64,000 nt of DNA, taken from positions 1,872,662 to 1,936,661 of the forward strand of contig JAMPDC010000001.1 of the NCBI GenBank assembly GCA_023665865.1, read 5' to 3'. This document shows, piece after piece, positions 9,901-17,656 of this stretch. Position 1 is the stretch's first letter. Every line of letters starts with the position of its first letter. The position numbers and the translations under genes were made by a program. Source of the DNA: Staphylococcus sp. GTDB lineage: Bacteria > Bacteroidota > Bacteroidia > Bacteroidales > Muribaculaceae. A model generated the notes under the pieces. It searched no databases. It was not told where the DNA came from and saw only the letters and a program-made list of their open reading frames with translations.

Positions 9901-10427
9901 AGCCATACCATCTGCGATGAAGGTAGGACAGCGATACTTTTGGCCCAGAGAAAATCAGAGGCCTCATAGCCGGATAGATTGCCGTCCGATGCGTCAGTTG
10001 CCTGATTGCGTTGAACCGATATAGGATGGGCTTTCACATCCGTCACGGTCTTTGAATATGGATAATAGCCATATACATCGATAGGCGTTTTATCATCTTG
10101 GAAATAGATCTGGCGGTCACCGGTCCAGGATAATGTTGATTCATTATACTTGAAGCAGACGTTGGTTGCAAGATTGGTGGTCGCTGACAGTTGGCCGGGA
10201 TTGCCTGCAGTGGTGAAATTTACTGCATAGACACCTATGCGGTCGCCGTCAGCAAATCCGGAGTCGTTGGCACGCGACACGTTGACCTGCTCAATCGAGG
10301 CTTGGAGTTTCAGCTCTTTGCCCGAAGAGTCTGCGGGTTCCTCACGAAATGAGGAATTGTCGTCAGCACATGCCATTAGCAATAGAGATAGTATAGCTGA
10401 ATATATGTATAGATTATAATGTTTCAT
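6939..10427 (-). CDS. Fimbrillin-LRR-BACON-M64 peptidase lipoprotein, paralogue 2
   Basis: 1162 residues with the same order of domains as its neighbours. The lipobox is LLMAC with following ADDN, then fimbrillin-like (about 45-300, SRANDSGFADGDRIGVYAV), LRR_5 (about 372-682), BACON (about 735-815) and M64-type (about 822-1115). The putative catalytic segment is HEAGGHGLGWLADEY with H989, E990 and H994, closest to a working M64 motif but again HExxxH. A CGCSCCGH cysteine cluster follows about 20 residues later; paralogue 1 lacks it and paralogue 3 has a variant. The LRR coding DNA (roughly 8400-9450) is visibly more AT-rich than the flanking domains. The start codon overlaps the stop of the gene before by one base (TAATG). 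Confidence 0.85.
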   Translation of the reverse strand: MKHYNLYIYSAILSLLLMACADDNSSFREEPADSSGKELKLQASIEQVNVSRANDSGFADGDRIGVYAVNFTTAGNPGQLSATTNLATNVCFKYNESTLSWTGDRQIYFQDDKTPIDVYGYYPYSKTVTDVKAHPISVQRNQATDASDGNLSGYEASDFLWAKSIAVLPSSQMVWLTFRHILAAVQVTLIEGAGFEEGEWARLDKSVLVSNTKLNATVDLSTGTATLLDGSNSDAIITNPSKKDYRAIVIPQTVESSKTLLAITIDGHTYEFKKNTEMTYVSSKMHKFTIEVSKAEEKGDYEFSLLDEAITAWESDLTSHNGQIKEYIVVNTPKFGGLESVITELKLNPAEIINLKLTGQMNGDDFKYLRTNMTNLEAINIQDVIVNDNRIIGNRLPQLAFCNMPTLKSCVLPKKLEAIDAYAFCGTSLSGSLEIPEGVISIGNSAFSNNFEGSSVIPGFHILHHNNLTGTLTLPSTLKYIGADAFNRCDFSGDLLLPEGLIGIGESAFANCKHFTGDLHIPESVEKIGLEAFDGMTGIKGWITLPSNLKTIAGLGYLNPAGIEWPKNAQTIDSRAFYNFNSSIDLKIPESVVSLKNSCFRNANITHIILSPQLTLIPSDCFAGCTELSDTLKIPEQVEVIANNAFLGCNKIEALSLPSKLIRIEEYAFASCHNLNYIHCNAIQPPTLSESAFWGIAQDNFTVEVPEQSVEAYRNAPGWREFKRISAYRNFVARPSKYDVLNKGGRREITLNADADWEMTSCPSWCHIDKTSGSKKTTLTLMVDAMAKGASDRTGKITFKLKDKEEHLTHINVAQYDYEYDEDQYLTLQSATKGKGINLAFIGDGYDAVDIASGKYLEDMKREMEYFFGVEPYTTYRDYFNVYTAFALSEDSGVENINRWRNTKFKVTTGDGCSKDGQRLSADWMSALDYCAQIITPTVNRADPSVGCILVSNTDIYEGITYSIGNSFCAVVTLSEAAYPYDARGLVQHEAGGHGLGWLADEYIYHSAFIQKCGCSCCGHVEELTANHASGFGLNVSLNGKYKEVPWSHLIFNPNYGDIVDIYEGGYFHNRGVYRSEYNSCMNHNVPYFSTWSRQLIVQRIMKLAGEEFSLEKFYANDSRALGPDFTSTARSGATEVSAPRRHGNAPVFIKNYKFGKKGGRR

Positions 10428-13400
10428 TATTGCGGAAATTCAATTTTATCGTTTGCTATAAAGTCTTCAAGCGAAGGGGTGAGGCCCGCGCGATGCATGA
10501 TCTGCTTGTAGATGGCGTAGCGTGAGATGGTGTTATAATAAGGAATATAGTTGCTCATCACGCTTTGCGCTTCGGAGCGCCACACACCACGGAGATGATC
10601 GCATCCACCTTCATACATGTCGACAATCGTACTGTATTTAGGGTGGAAAATGAAATCGCGCCAGGGAGCATCATCCATTTTACCGGAAACAGTGACATTT
10701 TCAAAGAGACCGCGGGCTTTCATGGCATAGTAGGTCGCCATCTTATTGCATCCTGGACAGGAGCATCCCTTGATAAGTTCAAAATGATGGATTTCCTCTG
10801 TGGCGAGGCCTCCGAAAGCAGCCCCGCCGGCTAAATTCTGGACGAGCCCGCGATTGTCGTAAGGATAAATGTCATTGGAGATACCAAGACAGGCAATGGC
10901 GCAGCCATCGTCAGCACAATGGTAGGAGGAACCGGCAAATGCCTCATAGTTGGAGAGCATTATGATGACCGACCGCTTGATAGTGCTGTTGTCAATGTGG
11001 GCGGAGACGGTTTTCACGTAATCTTTAAGTCTTGATGTCAGATCCGACACCCCGGGACAATCAATATCGGGGAAGGTAAATGAGAATTTGCTCTGATTTT
11101 TTGACAGAACGTCGGGAGCGCCGTCATCGGGCGAGAGGGAGATGGTGGTGCTGACCGTAAACATATTGCGGTAGGTCTTGAAAGGCTCTATTGCAAAAAA
11201 TTGGTCAACGGTCTCCTTGACTCGCTTGAGATAGTCGCCGTTTGCAATGGATTGAGCGCCGTAGCCCTCTCCGACTATAAACAGTGGAATGGCATTGCCT
11301 CTGCCGGAGGCAGTCTGGAGGACTATTTCCTTGTCCTCCTCGTGGGCGTAGTCATATTGGTGGACTGTCATGTAGTTGGTGTAGCCGCTCTCCTTGAGGC
11401 GGAAGACTATGCGCCCCTCACGGTCGCCGGCTCCGGCGGAGAGTGGGTCGACTTTCACTTTGATTTCCTCCTTATAGTCGGCATGGTCGGGAGTGATATG
11501 GAGCCACGCGGGGATTTCGGCAATTTCCCAGGGGCCGTCGGCGTTTATGATCAGATCGCGGCTGATGCCTTTGTTCAGACAGGAGATCTCGGAGAGAGAC
11601 AGACTGAGTTCATGGTGGGCTGTTATGCTGTGGAAAGAGCTCCAACCGGCGGCCTGACGATAGGCCTCGACAGAATTTTCAGGAACCTCTACAGTACAAT
11701 GCGTCAGATCGACGTCCGGGAATGATGAACTATCGAGTTTCGGCGGTTCTTTCGCAAGGCACACAATAGTAGAAATGCTGGGACACTCAGCGAAAGCATT
11801 CTCTCCAATTATAGCTATATTTTTACCAATTTCAACATGACGTAGTTCTTCACAACCAACACAAGCCCATGGTAGAATCTGTTCCACATTGTCTCCAAGA
11901 ATCAGACTTTCTATCTTTGTTTCGGAAAAAGGCCCATAAATATAATGAGAAGGGCGACCTCCGAATGCTTCTACTGCTATCGGGAGTTCGATAGTACCGC
12001 ATATATTGGTTCCGGCGAAAGCATTTTTACCAATATCTGACAAGCCCGCCGGGAGTTTTATATCTCCGGTGAATTTACACCTATCAAAAGCCCCGCCACC
12101 TATTGAAAACAGACCTTTGGGGAATACAATCGGTGCTGAAAATTTCAAATCTTTGAAAGATTGGATACCAATCTCCTGAACTCCATCGTGGAGAGTCAGT
12201 GTAATTGCTTTTTTGAATCCCATTCCGTAGAATGCTCTTTCAGGAATGGCAGTTAAATTTAGTGGAATATCAATATTGCCATCAAGATCTGTTCCACATA
12301 ACATGAATGCCGATTCCCCTAAGTATTTAAGATTTGCTGGGAGGGCAAACGTTCCGGTAATATTTCGAGAATCTGAAAATGCGTAATCACCGATATATGT
12401 TAGAGTGCTTGGTAGATTTAACTCAATCACAGCACTTGTATTTGCAAAACCAGATCTTTCAATCTGTTCAAGTCGTGATGGTAATACGATTGTGAAATCT
12501 CCGGTAGTATTACTAAAGGCTTGCGGTCTTATTATTTTGACAGACTCAGGTATAATGATAGTGCCTGATAACGTCAATAAATTTAAACAACTCGCACTTA
12601 TCTCTGTGATATGATCCGGGAAAATGATTCTTCTCAGAGATACTTTCTTGGAAAAGGCTTGTTTGGGAAGTATGTCATCCGCAACTACGTTTCCTACTTT
12701 ATCAAGTGCAATATTCACCATCCTCGCTTCCTTGAGATTGACTGCGGTGAGGGTTGACATGTCTTCGCGCATGAAGCGGAAGTCTTCGTCGGTGAGCTTT
12801 CCGGTGACCTTGAGATTTTTGACGGTTGTGTAGTCGGCGCCGGTGGACATGAGACATTCCCGGAGTGTGCCGGCAACGGGCACATTGACCACGAGATAGG
12901 AATTGGCCTCGAAATCGTGTGACGAGTTGTCGGCCTCCCATGGAGTGATCTGCTCACCGGTGAGTTCGAGCGAGAAGGAGCCGGAATTTTCGGTTCGGTT
13001 GACCTTTATGTTAAAGGTGTGGAGTTTCCCCGGGGTGTAGACCATCCCACCGTCGCGCACGAAGTTGCAGGTGACACCGTCGATGGTGATACCGATTGTC
13101 GACTTACCGGCGGCAACTGTCTGCGGGATGACGACGGCGCGGTAACACTCGTCTTCCGGATTCATGACGATGTTTCGGTCGAAGGCTCCGACGGGAGTGG
13201 CTGTGCCGGTCGAGAGGTCGATGGCCGAGGTGCGGACAGTGTTGTCGACCGTGACGATGCGCGGAAGTTTGGCCCACTCATCGCCCGTGAAACCGCTGCC
13301 GGGTTCGAGGGTGACCTTGACTCCGGCGAGGGCATGGACGTAGGTCAGGTTGATTTTGTTGCCGGGTGTTATCCCCGGGGTTTTGGCCCAGAGGAAGTCA

Positions 13401-13876
13401 GAGGCTTCATAGGCGCCCATGTCACCGTCGCCACCGGCGGCGCTCTGGTCGGTGCGCACTTCGAAGGAGTAGTTTTTCACGTCGGCCAGACCGTTGTTGA
13501 ACGGGTAGTAGCCGTAGACATCGACACGGGTCTGCTGGTCGATCCAATAGATGTCGGTCGCTGGTGTCCACTTGCCGGATTCGGCGTTGAAACTCACGGC
13601 GACGTTGTTGGCTTGGTTTGACGATAGCGAGAGTGTGTCCGGGGCGTTGTTGCGGTAGTTAACCACAAAGACACCCATGCGGTCGCCGTCGGCAAATCCA
13701 CTTTCGTCTGCACGCGATGTGTTGTCTTGGTCAATGGTTGCGCTGAACTCAAAGGGCAAGCGTTCGCTGTCGGGGCCGGCGAAGTAGGGCTGCTCGTCGG
13801 AGCAGGATGACGCCAGTAGCACCAATGGAAGCATTGCCGGGATGAGCCGTGCCTGTCGATAAGATTGGATTCTCAT
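10427..13876 (-). CDS. Fimbrillin-LRR-BACON-M64-like lipoprotein, paralogue 3, catalytic motif lost
   Basis: 1149 residues; first gene of the operon. The lipobox is LASSC, followed by SDE. It has fimbrillin-like (about 45-300, SRADESGFADGDRMGVFVV), LRR_5 (about 382-708), BACON (about 758-835) and M64-like (about 848-1142) domains. Where paralogues 1 and 2 have HEACGH and HEAGGH, this protein has NLAGGA (residues 1014-1019; codons 10820-10837). Both histidines and the glutamate are therefore gone, while flanking residues (RGLVQ before, AFGGLATEE after) are kept. The reading frame is intact and the CSCPGC cluster remains. I infer a pseudo-protease that may bind the same ligand without cutting it. 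The LRR DNA (about 11740-12700) is AT-rich relative to the flanks. Confidence 0.83.
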   Translation of the reverse strand: MRIQSYRQARLIPAMLPLVLLASSCSDEQPYFAGPDSERLPFEFSATIDQDNTSRADESGFADGDRMGVFVVNYRNNAPDTLSLSSNQANNVAVSFNAESGKWTPATDIYWIDQQTRVDVYGYYPFNNGLADVKNYSFEVRTDQSAAGGDGDMGAYEASDFLWAKTPGITPGNKINLTYVHALAGVKVTLEPGSGFTGDEWAKLPRIVTVDNTVRTSAIDLSTGTATPVGAFDRNIVMNPEDECYRAVVIPQTVAAGKSTIGITIDGVTCNFVRDGGMVYTPGKLHTFNIKVNRTENSGSFSLELTGEQITPWEADNSSHDFEANSYLVVNVPVAGTLRECLMSTGADYTTVKNLKVTGKLTDEDFRFMREDMSTLTAVNLKEARMVNIALDKVGNVVADDILPKQAFSKKVSLRRIIFPDHITEISASCLNLLTLSGTIIIPESVKIIRPQAFSNTTGDFTIVLPSRLEQIERSGFANTSAVIELNLPSTLTYIGDYAFSDSRNITGTFALPANLKYLGESAFMLCGTDLDGNIDIPLNLTAIPERAFYGMGFKKAITLTLHDGVQEIGIQSFKDLKFSAPIVFPKGLFSIGGGAFDRCKFTGDIKLPAGLSDIGKNAFAGTNICGTIELPIAVEAFGGRPSHYIYGPFSETKIESLILGDNVEQILPWACVGCEELRHVEIGKNIAIIGENAFAECPSISTIVCLAKEPPKLDSSSFPDVDLTHCTVEVPENSVEAYRQAAGWSSFHSITAHHELSLSLSEISCLNKGISRDLIINADGPWEIAEIPAWLHITPDHADYKEEIKVKVDPLSAGAGDREGRIVFRLKESGYTNYMTVHQYDYAHEEDKEIVLQTASGRGNAIPLFIVGEGYGAQSIANGDYLKRVKETVDQFFAIEPFKTYRNMFTVSTTISLSPDDGAPDVLSKNQSKFSFTFPDIDCPGVSDLTSRLKDYVKTVSAHIDNSTIKRSVIIMLSNYEAFAGSSYHCADDGCAIACLGISNDIYPYDNRGLVQNLAGGAAFGGLATEEIHHFELIKGCSCPGCNKMATYYAMKARGLFENVTVSGKMDDAPWRDFIFHPKYSTIVDMYEGGCDHLRGVWRSEAQSVMSNYIPYYNTISRYAIYKQIMHRAGLTPSLEDFIANDKIEFPQ

Positions 13877-13925
13877 TGGGTATTTTTGAATGTGTGATTG
13901 GTCGTGAAAACAATGATGTCGGAGA

Positions 13926-13959
13926 CAAATTTAAAAATATTTTTGGGAAAATTAGCAAA
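13926..13959 (-). promoter_or_regulatory. Promoter of the fimbrillin/M64 operon
   Basis: The minus strand has TAAATTTG at 13926-13933 and TTTG at 13956-13959, 22 bases apart. Transcription would start near 13919, giving a leader of about 43 bases before the ATG at 13876. It is the only convincing promoter upstream of the five co-directional genes. Confidence 0.55.
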
Positions 13960-13988
13960 AATATTCCAAATAATTGTCTAAAAAATTA

Positions 13989-14037
13989 GCGATTTAGGGT
14001 AATCCCTAAAGTTTTTTTAGGGATTACCCTAAATCGC
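13989..14037. promoter_or_regulatory. Nested palindrome, probable operator of the surface operon
   Basis: Two perfect 22-base inverted arms (13989-14010 and 14016-14037) are separated by 5 bases. Each arm itself contains an 18-base dyad: TTTAGGGTAATCCCTAAA in the left arm and TTTAGGGATTACCCTAAA in the right arm. This yields four TTTAGGG/CCCTAAA half-sites, about 30 bases upstream of the -33 box. The position suits an activator or a pair of regulator dimers. As RNA it would be a strong hairpin, but it lies upstream of the inferred start and has no clear role as terminator of the gene that ends at 14194, which has its own terminator. Confidence 0.65.
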
Positions 14038-14127
14038 GTTTCCCACACATTTTGAGAATCCGGGAAAAGTATATCTGTATTTATGGTATCGCGGCACATT
14101 CCCGGACTTTCGTCAGGCAAAAAGAAT

Positions 14128-14162
14128 AAGCCGGATTGTCGACGGGTGTGACAATCCGGCTT
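14128..14162 (-). terminator. Rho-independent terminator of the uronate operon
   Basis: A 13-bp perfect stem (14128-14140 with 14150-14162, AAGCCGGATTGTC and its complement) has a 9-base loop. It lies 31 bases past the kinase stop and is followed on the minus strand by ATTCTTTTTG. Confidence 0.85.
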
Positions 14163-14193
14163 ACCGGTCAGTTTATTATTTCACGAAGGAATA

Positions 14194-15213
14194 TTAGCGC
14201 TGTACGCGGCCGTTGGCGTTACCGCCGGCGAGAGCCTTGACTTCGTCAACAGTGACGAGGTTGAAGTCGCCGGGGATAGTGTGCTTGAGAGCAGAAGCTG
14301 CTACGGCAAATTCGAGAGCCTCACCCTGGTTGGGCATGGTGAGAAGACCGTAGATGACACCGCCTGAGAAAGAGTCGCCGCCACCGACACGGTCGATGAT
14401 GGGGTTGATGTCATAGCGTTTTGACTCATAGAACTCTTCGCCGTTGTAGATCATGGCCTTCCAGCCGTTGTGAGTGGCTGAGAATGACTCGCGGAGGGTA
14501 GAGATGACATACTTGAAGTCAAATTCCTTGGCCATAGCCTTGAAGATGCCCTTGTAGCCCTCAGCGTTGGTCTCGCCGCCTTCAACGTCTGCGTCAGGCT
14601 TGAAGCCGAGGCAGAGTTCGGCATCCTCTTCGTTGCCGATGCAGACATCGACATACTTCATGAGGGGACGCATGATTGACTGGGCTTTTTCCTTTGTCCA
14701 GAGTTTCTTGCGGAAGTTGAGGTCGACAGATACAGTCACACCGTGGCGCTTTGCAGCTTCGCAGGCAAGACGGGTCAGTTCGGCAGCCTTGTCGCTGATA
14801 GCGGGAGTGATACCGCTCCAGTGGAACCAGTCAGCGCCTTCCATGATTGCGTCGAAGTCGAAATCTTCGGGATCAGCCTCAGAGATAGCTGAGTGAGCGC
14901 GGTCATAGATGACTTTTGAGGGACGCATTGAAGCGCCGGTCTCGCAATAGTAGATACCTACACGGTCGCCACCGCGTGCGATGTGTTCGGTGTGCACGCC
15001 ATAACGACGGAGGGCGTTGACAGCTGCCTGGCCAATCTCATGCTTGGGAAGTTTTGACACAAAGTATGCGTCGAGGCCGTAGTTGGCGCAGCTGACAGCG
15101 ACGTTAGCCTCGCCGCCTCCCCAGATTACGTCAAAGTTATCAACCTGCACAAAGCGATGGCACCCTTCGGGTGAAAGGCGGAGCATAATTTCGCCTAAAG
15201 TTACTACTTTCAT
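14194..15213 (-). CDS. kdgK: 2-dehydro-3-deoxygluconokinase (PfkB family)
   Basis: 339 residues of cytoplasmic ribokinase/PfkB fold. It has the N-terminal GGGEANVAVSCANYG sugar-binding segment (about 32-46) and the C-terminal RVGGGDSFSGGVIYGLL signature, whose Asp is the catalytic base. It should phosphorylate KDG to KDPG, the last step before aldolase cleavage to pyruvate and glyceraldehyde 3-phosphate; no aldolase gene lies in the window. It ends the operon of dehydrogenase, permease, KduI and kinase, 40 bases after kduI, which supports KDG over other sugar substrates. Related kinases act on fructose or other ketoses, so substrate assignment rests on context. Confidence 0.82.
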   Translation of the reverse strand: MKVVTLGEIMLRLSPEGCHRFVQVDNFDVIWGGGEANVAVSCANYGLDAYFVSKLPKHEIGQAAVNALRRYGVHTEHIARGGDRVGIYYCETGASMRPSKVIYDRAHSAISEADPEDFDFDAIMEGADWFHWSGITPAISDKAAELTRLACEAAKRHGVTVSVDLNFRKKLWTKEKAQSIMRPLMKYVDVCIGNEEDAELCLGFKPDADVEGGETNAEGYKGIFKAMAKEFDFKYVISTLRESFSATHNGWKAMIYNGEEFYESKRYDINPIIDRVGGGDSFSGGVIYGLLTMPNQGEALEFAVAASALKHTIPGDFNLVTVDEVKALAGGNANGRVQR

Positions 15214-15253
15214 GATAATTAAGGAATTGTTATAATATGAATAGAAAGATGTA

Positions 15254-16174
15254 TTATTTCATTTCGAGGTAAGTCACCTTGTCCATGTCGCCATAGTCGA
15301 GGTTCTCGCCTCCCATACCCCAGATAAACATGTAGTTCGATGTACCTGCGGCTGCGTGGATCGACCATTCGGGCGACATCACGGCCTGCTCGTTGTGGAG
15401 CCAGATGAGGCGGTTTTCCTGGGGCTCACCCATGAGGTGGCAGATGGCGTTGCCCTCGGGAACGTTGAAGTAGAAGTAAGCCTCGACGCGGCGGTCGTGG
15501 GTGTGGGCAGGCATTGTGTTCCATACGCTGCCCGGCATCAGCTCTGTGAGACCCATCTGCAACTGGCAGGGACCCTCTTCAAGCACATTGTTGGTGATGA
15601 GCTGGTTGATGTAGCGGTCGTTGCTCTCCTCCATGGTACCGGCATGCATGCGGTTGGCCTTGATTGAGCCCTTGCGGCCATCGATGGTGATGAGCTGAGT
15701 CTTATAAGCCTTGTGGGCGGGAGTGGAGTTGATGTAGAATTTGGCAGGATTTGCGTTGTCCTTGCTGCGGAAAGTGACATTCTTGTTGCCGCGGCCGACA
15801 TAGATAGCATCCTTGAAATGGAGCTCATATTCCTTTCCGTCAACGGTGACAATACCATCACCGCCCACGTTGATTACACCGAGCTCACGACGCTCGAGGA
15901 AATACTGGGCCTTGAGTGGATCGATAGTCTCGAGGACCACCTCTTTGCCGACGGGTACCACACCACCGTAGATCAGACGGTCATACATTGAATATGTCAG
16001 ATTGATCTTGTTTTCTTCCATGACTTTAGGCATCATGAAATGAGAGCGGAGCTGGTCGGTGTCATAGTGCTTCACGTCGTCAGGGTGACAGGCGCGGAGG
16101 ATAGAATATTCTGTCTGAGCCATGCCGGAGAGTGAGATTCCCATAAGAGCGATAGCGGTTAAAAATTTTTTCAT
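15254..16174 (-). CDS. kduI: 5-dehydro-4-deoxy-D-glucuronate isomerase with a signal peptide
   Basis: 306 residues, about 28 longer than the E. coli enzyme of about 278. The extra part is an N-terminal signal peptide ([20 protein letters not shown], likely cleaved after AQ), then a normal KduI cupin fold. Metal ligands are present: two His and a Glu in [18 protein letters not shown], and the later His in SPEWSIHAA. KduI converts 4-deoxy-L-threo-5-hexosulose uronate, released from pectin-type oligosaccharides, into 3-deoxy-D-glycero-2,5-hexodiulosonate. The enzyme is normally cytoplasmic. The leader suggests that this step takes place in the periplasm here. No lipobox is present. It sits between the EIIC-like permease and the KDG kinase. 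Confidence 0.88.
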   Translation of the reverse strand: MKKFLTAIALMGISLSGMAQTEYSILRACHPDDVKHYDTDQLRSHFMMPKVMEENKINLTYSMYDRLIYGGVVPVGKEVVLETIDPLKAQYFLERRELGVINVGGDGIVTVDGKEYELHFKDAIYVGRGNKNVTFRSKDNANPAKFYINSTPAHKAYKTQLITIDGRKGSIKANRMHAGTMEESNDRYINQLITNNVLEEGPCQLQMGLTELMPGSVWNTMPAHTHDRRVEAYFYFNVPEGNAICHLMGEPQENRLIWLHNEQAVMSPEWSIHAAAGTSNYMFIWGMGGENLDYGDMDKVTYLEMK

Positions 16175-16231
16175 GAGTTATGTGTGTGGATGTTGATTCT
16201 TTTTCTTTAACAGGATTGAGAGAGAGGTGGA

Positions 16232-17656
16232 TCAGTCAGTGATATGGCTTGATGCCGGGCGGCTGGATTCGAGTCTGATCATGCGACGGCGGTTCCACCA
16301 TACGAGCCCTGCGGTGAAGACTGTCAGGATGGAGGCTCCGACATAGAGACTGATCGATTTGAAACCTTCGATACACCAGTAGATGGCGGCTCCGAGGGGA
16401 CTGCCTGCAAAGTCGAGCGATCCGGCGAGGAAGCCTTCCGGCACCTGTACGGCCTTGTCATCGGGGTGGGCGAGAGCCACCTGGTGAGCGGCCTTGGTGA
16501 AATCGGGGGCCATCCAGGTAACGAGGTAGAGCGCGAGCACAAGCACTACAATACCTACCACAAGTGTCTTGAGCACACTTCCCTTGGTGTAGGGAAGCAC
16601 GAGCGGGAAGATGTAGAACATACCTGCAAGCGAAGCCAGAGGAAGGAAGGCGTTGCCCGGAAGGATGACTGCGATGACGAGGGTGACAGGAATAAGGATA
16701 ATTGATGCCACGAGGGTGGTCGGGTGTCCGATGACAAGAGCAGGGCTCATGCCGATCGAGAGACCTTCGGCGCCTTTGAACTTACGGGCAATCATCGAGC
16801 GGGTAGCTTCAGAAATAGGCTTCAGGCCCTCGATGAAGAGCACTGTCACTCGGGGGATGAGCTCCATGACGGCTCCCATCTTGACTCCGAGCATCAGAAT
16901 CTTGGGGATATTGTTGACAATAGCGTCCCATGAATCAAACTGGAGACAGCCGATGACGATACCAACCACGATTCCGAGGAAGAGAGGCTCGCCGGCGATG
17001 CCGAATTTCTTTTTGAGACCTTCGGCGTCGATCTCGAGGCGGCTCATGCCCGGGATGCGGTCGAGGACAGCATTGATACCCCAGGCAAAAGGCACGAAAC
17101 CTGCGCAGAACGGCTGCGGGATGCTGATGCCGTCCACATCACGGTAGAAGCTCTGGAACTTCGGTGCAGTCACGTCGGCAATCACAAGGGTGATGATATA
17201 GCAGATGATAGCTGCAAAAAAGCCCCATGCGATTGAATCGGCAGCAAAGTAGACAACGCCGCCGATAAACGCGAAGTGCCAGTAGTTCCAAAGGTCAATG
17301 TTCACCGTGCGGGTTCCCTTGATCAGAAGCAACAGGATGTTGATTCCGAGACAGACGGGGATGATGAAGGCGCCGACAGCCGTATTATAGGCTACGGAGG
17401 CCGCTGCGGGCCAACCCATGTCGAACACCTTGAGCTGCAGGTCATAGAGGTTGGTGATGGTCTTCAGAGGGTCTGACATCGAGTCGGTCAGCAGAGCTGT
17501 GACGATACCGAGACCGATGAAGCCCACACCAACTTTCAGACCGCTCATCAGCGACTTGTTGAAGCCGAGGCCGATGCAGAGTCCGAGGACAAGGAAGATT
17601 ATGGGCATCATCACCGCTGCGCCGAGCGAGATGACATAAGCGAATACTGCCTCCAT
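16232..17656 (-). CDS. EIIC-like permease of the galactitol (GatC/SgcC) family
   Basis: 474 residues from the ATG at 17656; a GTG at 17659 is the alternative. It is a polytopic membrane protein with about 10-12 hydrophobic segments and the family's characteristic N-terminus (SLGAAVMMPIIFLVLGL) and repeated GFIGLG-type turns. Galactitol-type EIIC proteins normally work with EIIA and EIIB and phosphorylate their sugar. No such partner, EI or HPr is seen here, and Bacteroidetes generally lack a sugar PTS. It probably acts as a plain transporter, and its place between the KduD-like gene and kduI points to a uronate or ketouronate cargo. The ATG overlaps the upstream stop (TGATG), suggesting coupled translation. 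Confidence 0.72.
   Translation of the reverse strand: MEAVFAYVISLGAAVMMPIIFLVLGLCIGLGFNKSLMSGLKVGVGFIGLGIVTALLTDSMSDPLKTITNLYDLQLKVFDMGWPAAASVAYNTAVGAFIIPVCLGINILLLLIKGTRTVNIDLWNYWHFAFIGGVVYFAADSIAWGFFAAIICYIITLVIADVTAPKFQSFYRDVDGISIPQPFCAGFVPFAWGINAVLDRIPGMSRLEIDAEGLKKKFGIAGEPLFLGIVVGIVIGCLQFDSWDAIVNNIPKILMLGVKMGAVMELIPRVTVLFIEGLKPISEATRSMIARKFKGAEGLSIGMSPALVIGHPTTLVASIILIPVTLVIAVILPGNAFLPLASLAGMFYIFPLVLPYTKGSVLKTLVVGIVVLVLALYLVTWMAPDFTKAAHQVALAHPDDKAVQVPEGFLAGSLDFAGSPLGAAIYWCIEGFKSISLYVGASILTVFTAGLVWWNRRRMIRLESSRPASSHITD

Noticed and set aside
13989..14037. TTTAGGG half-sites resembling plant telomere repeats
   Set aside because: They form inverted, not tandem, copies; the resemblance is accidental.
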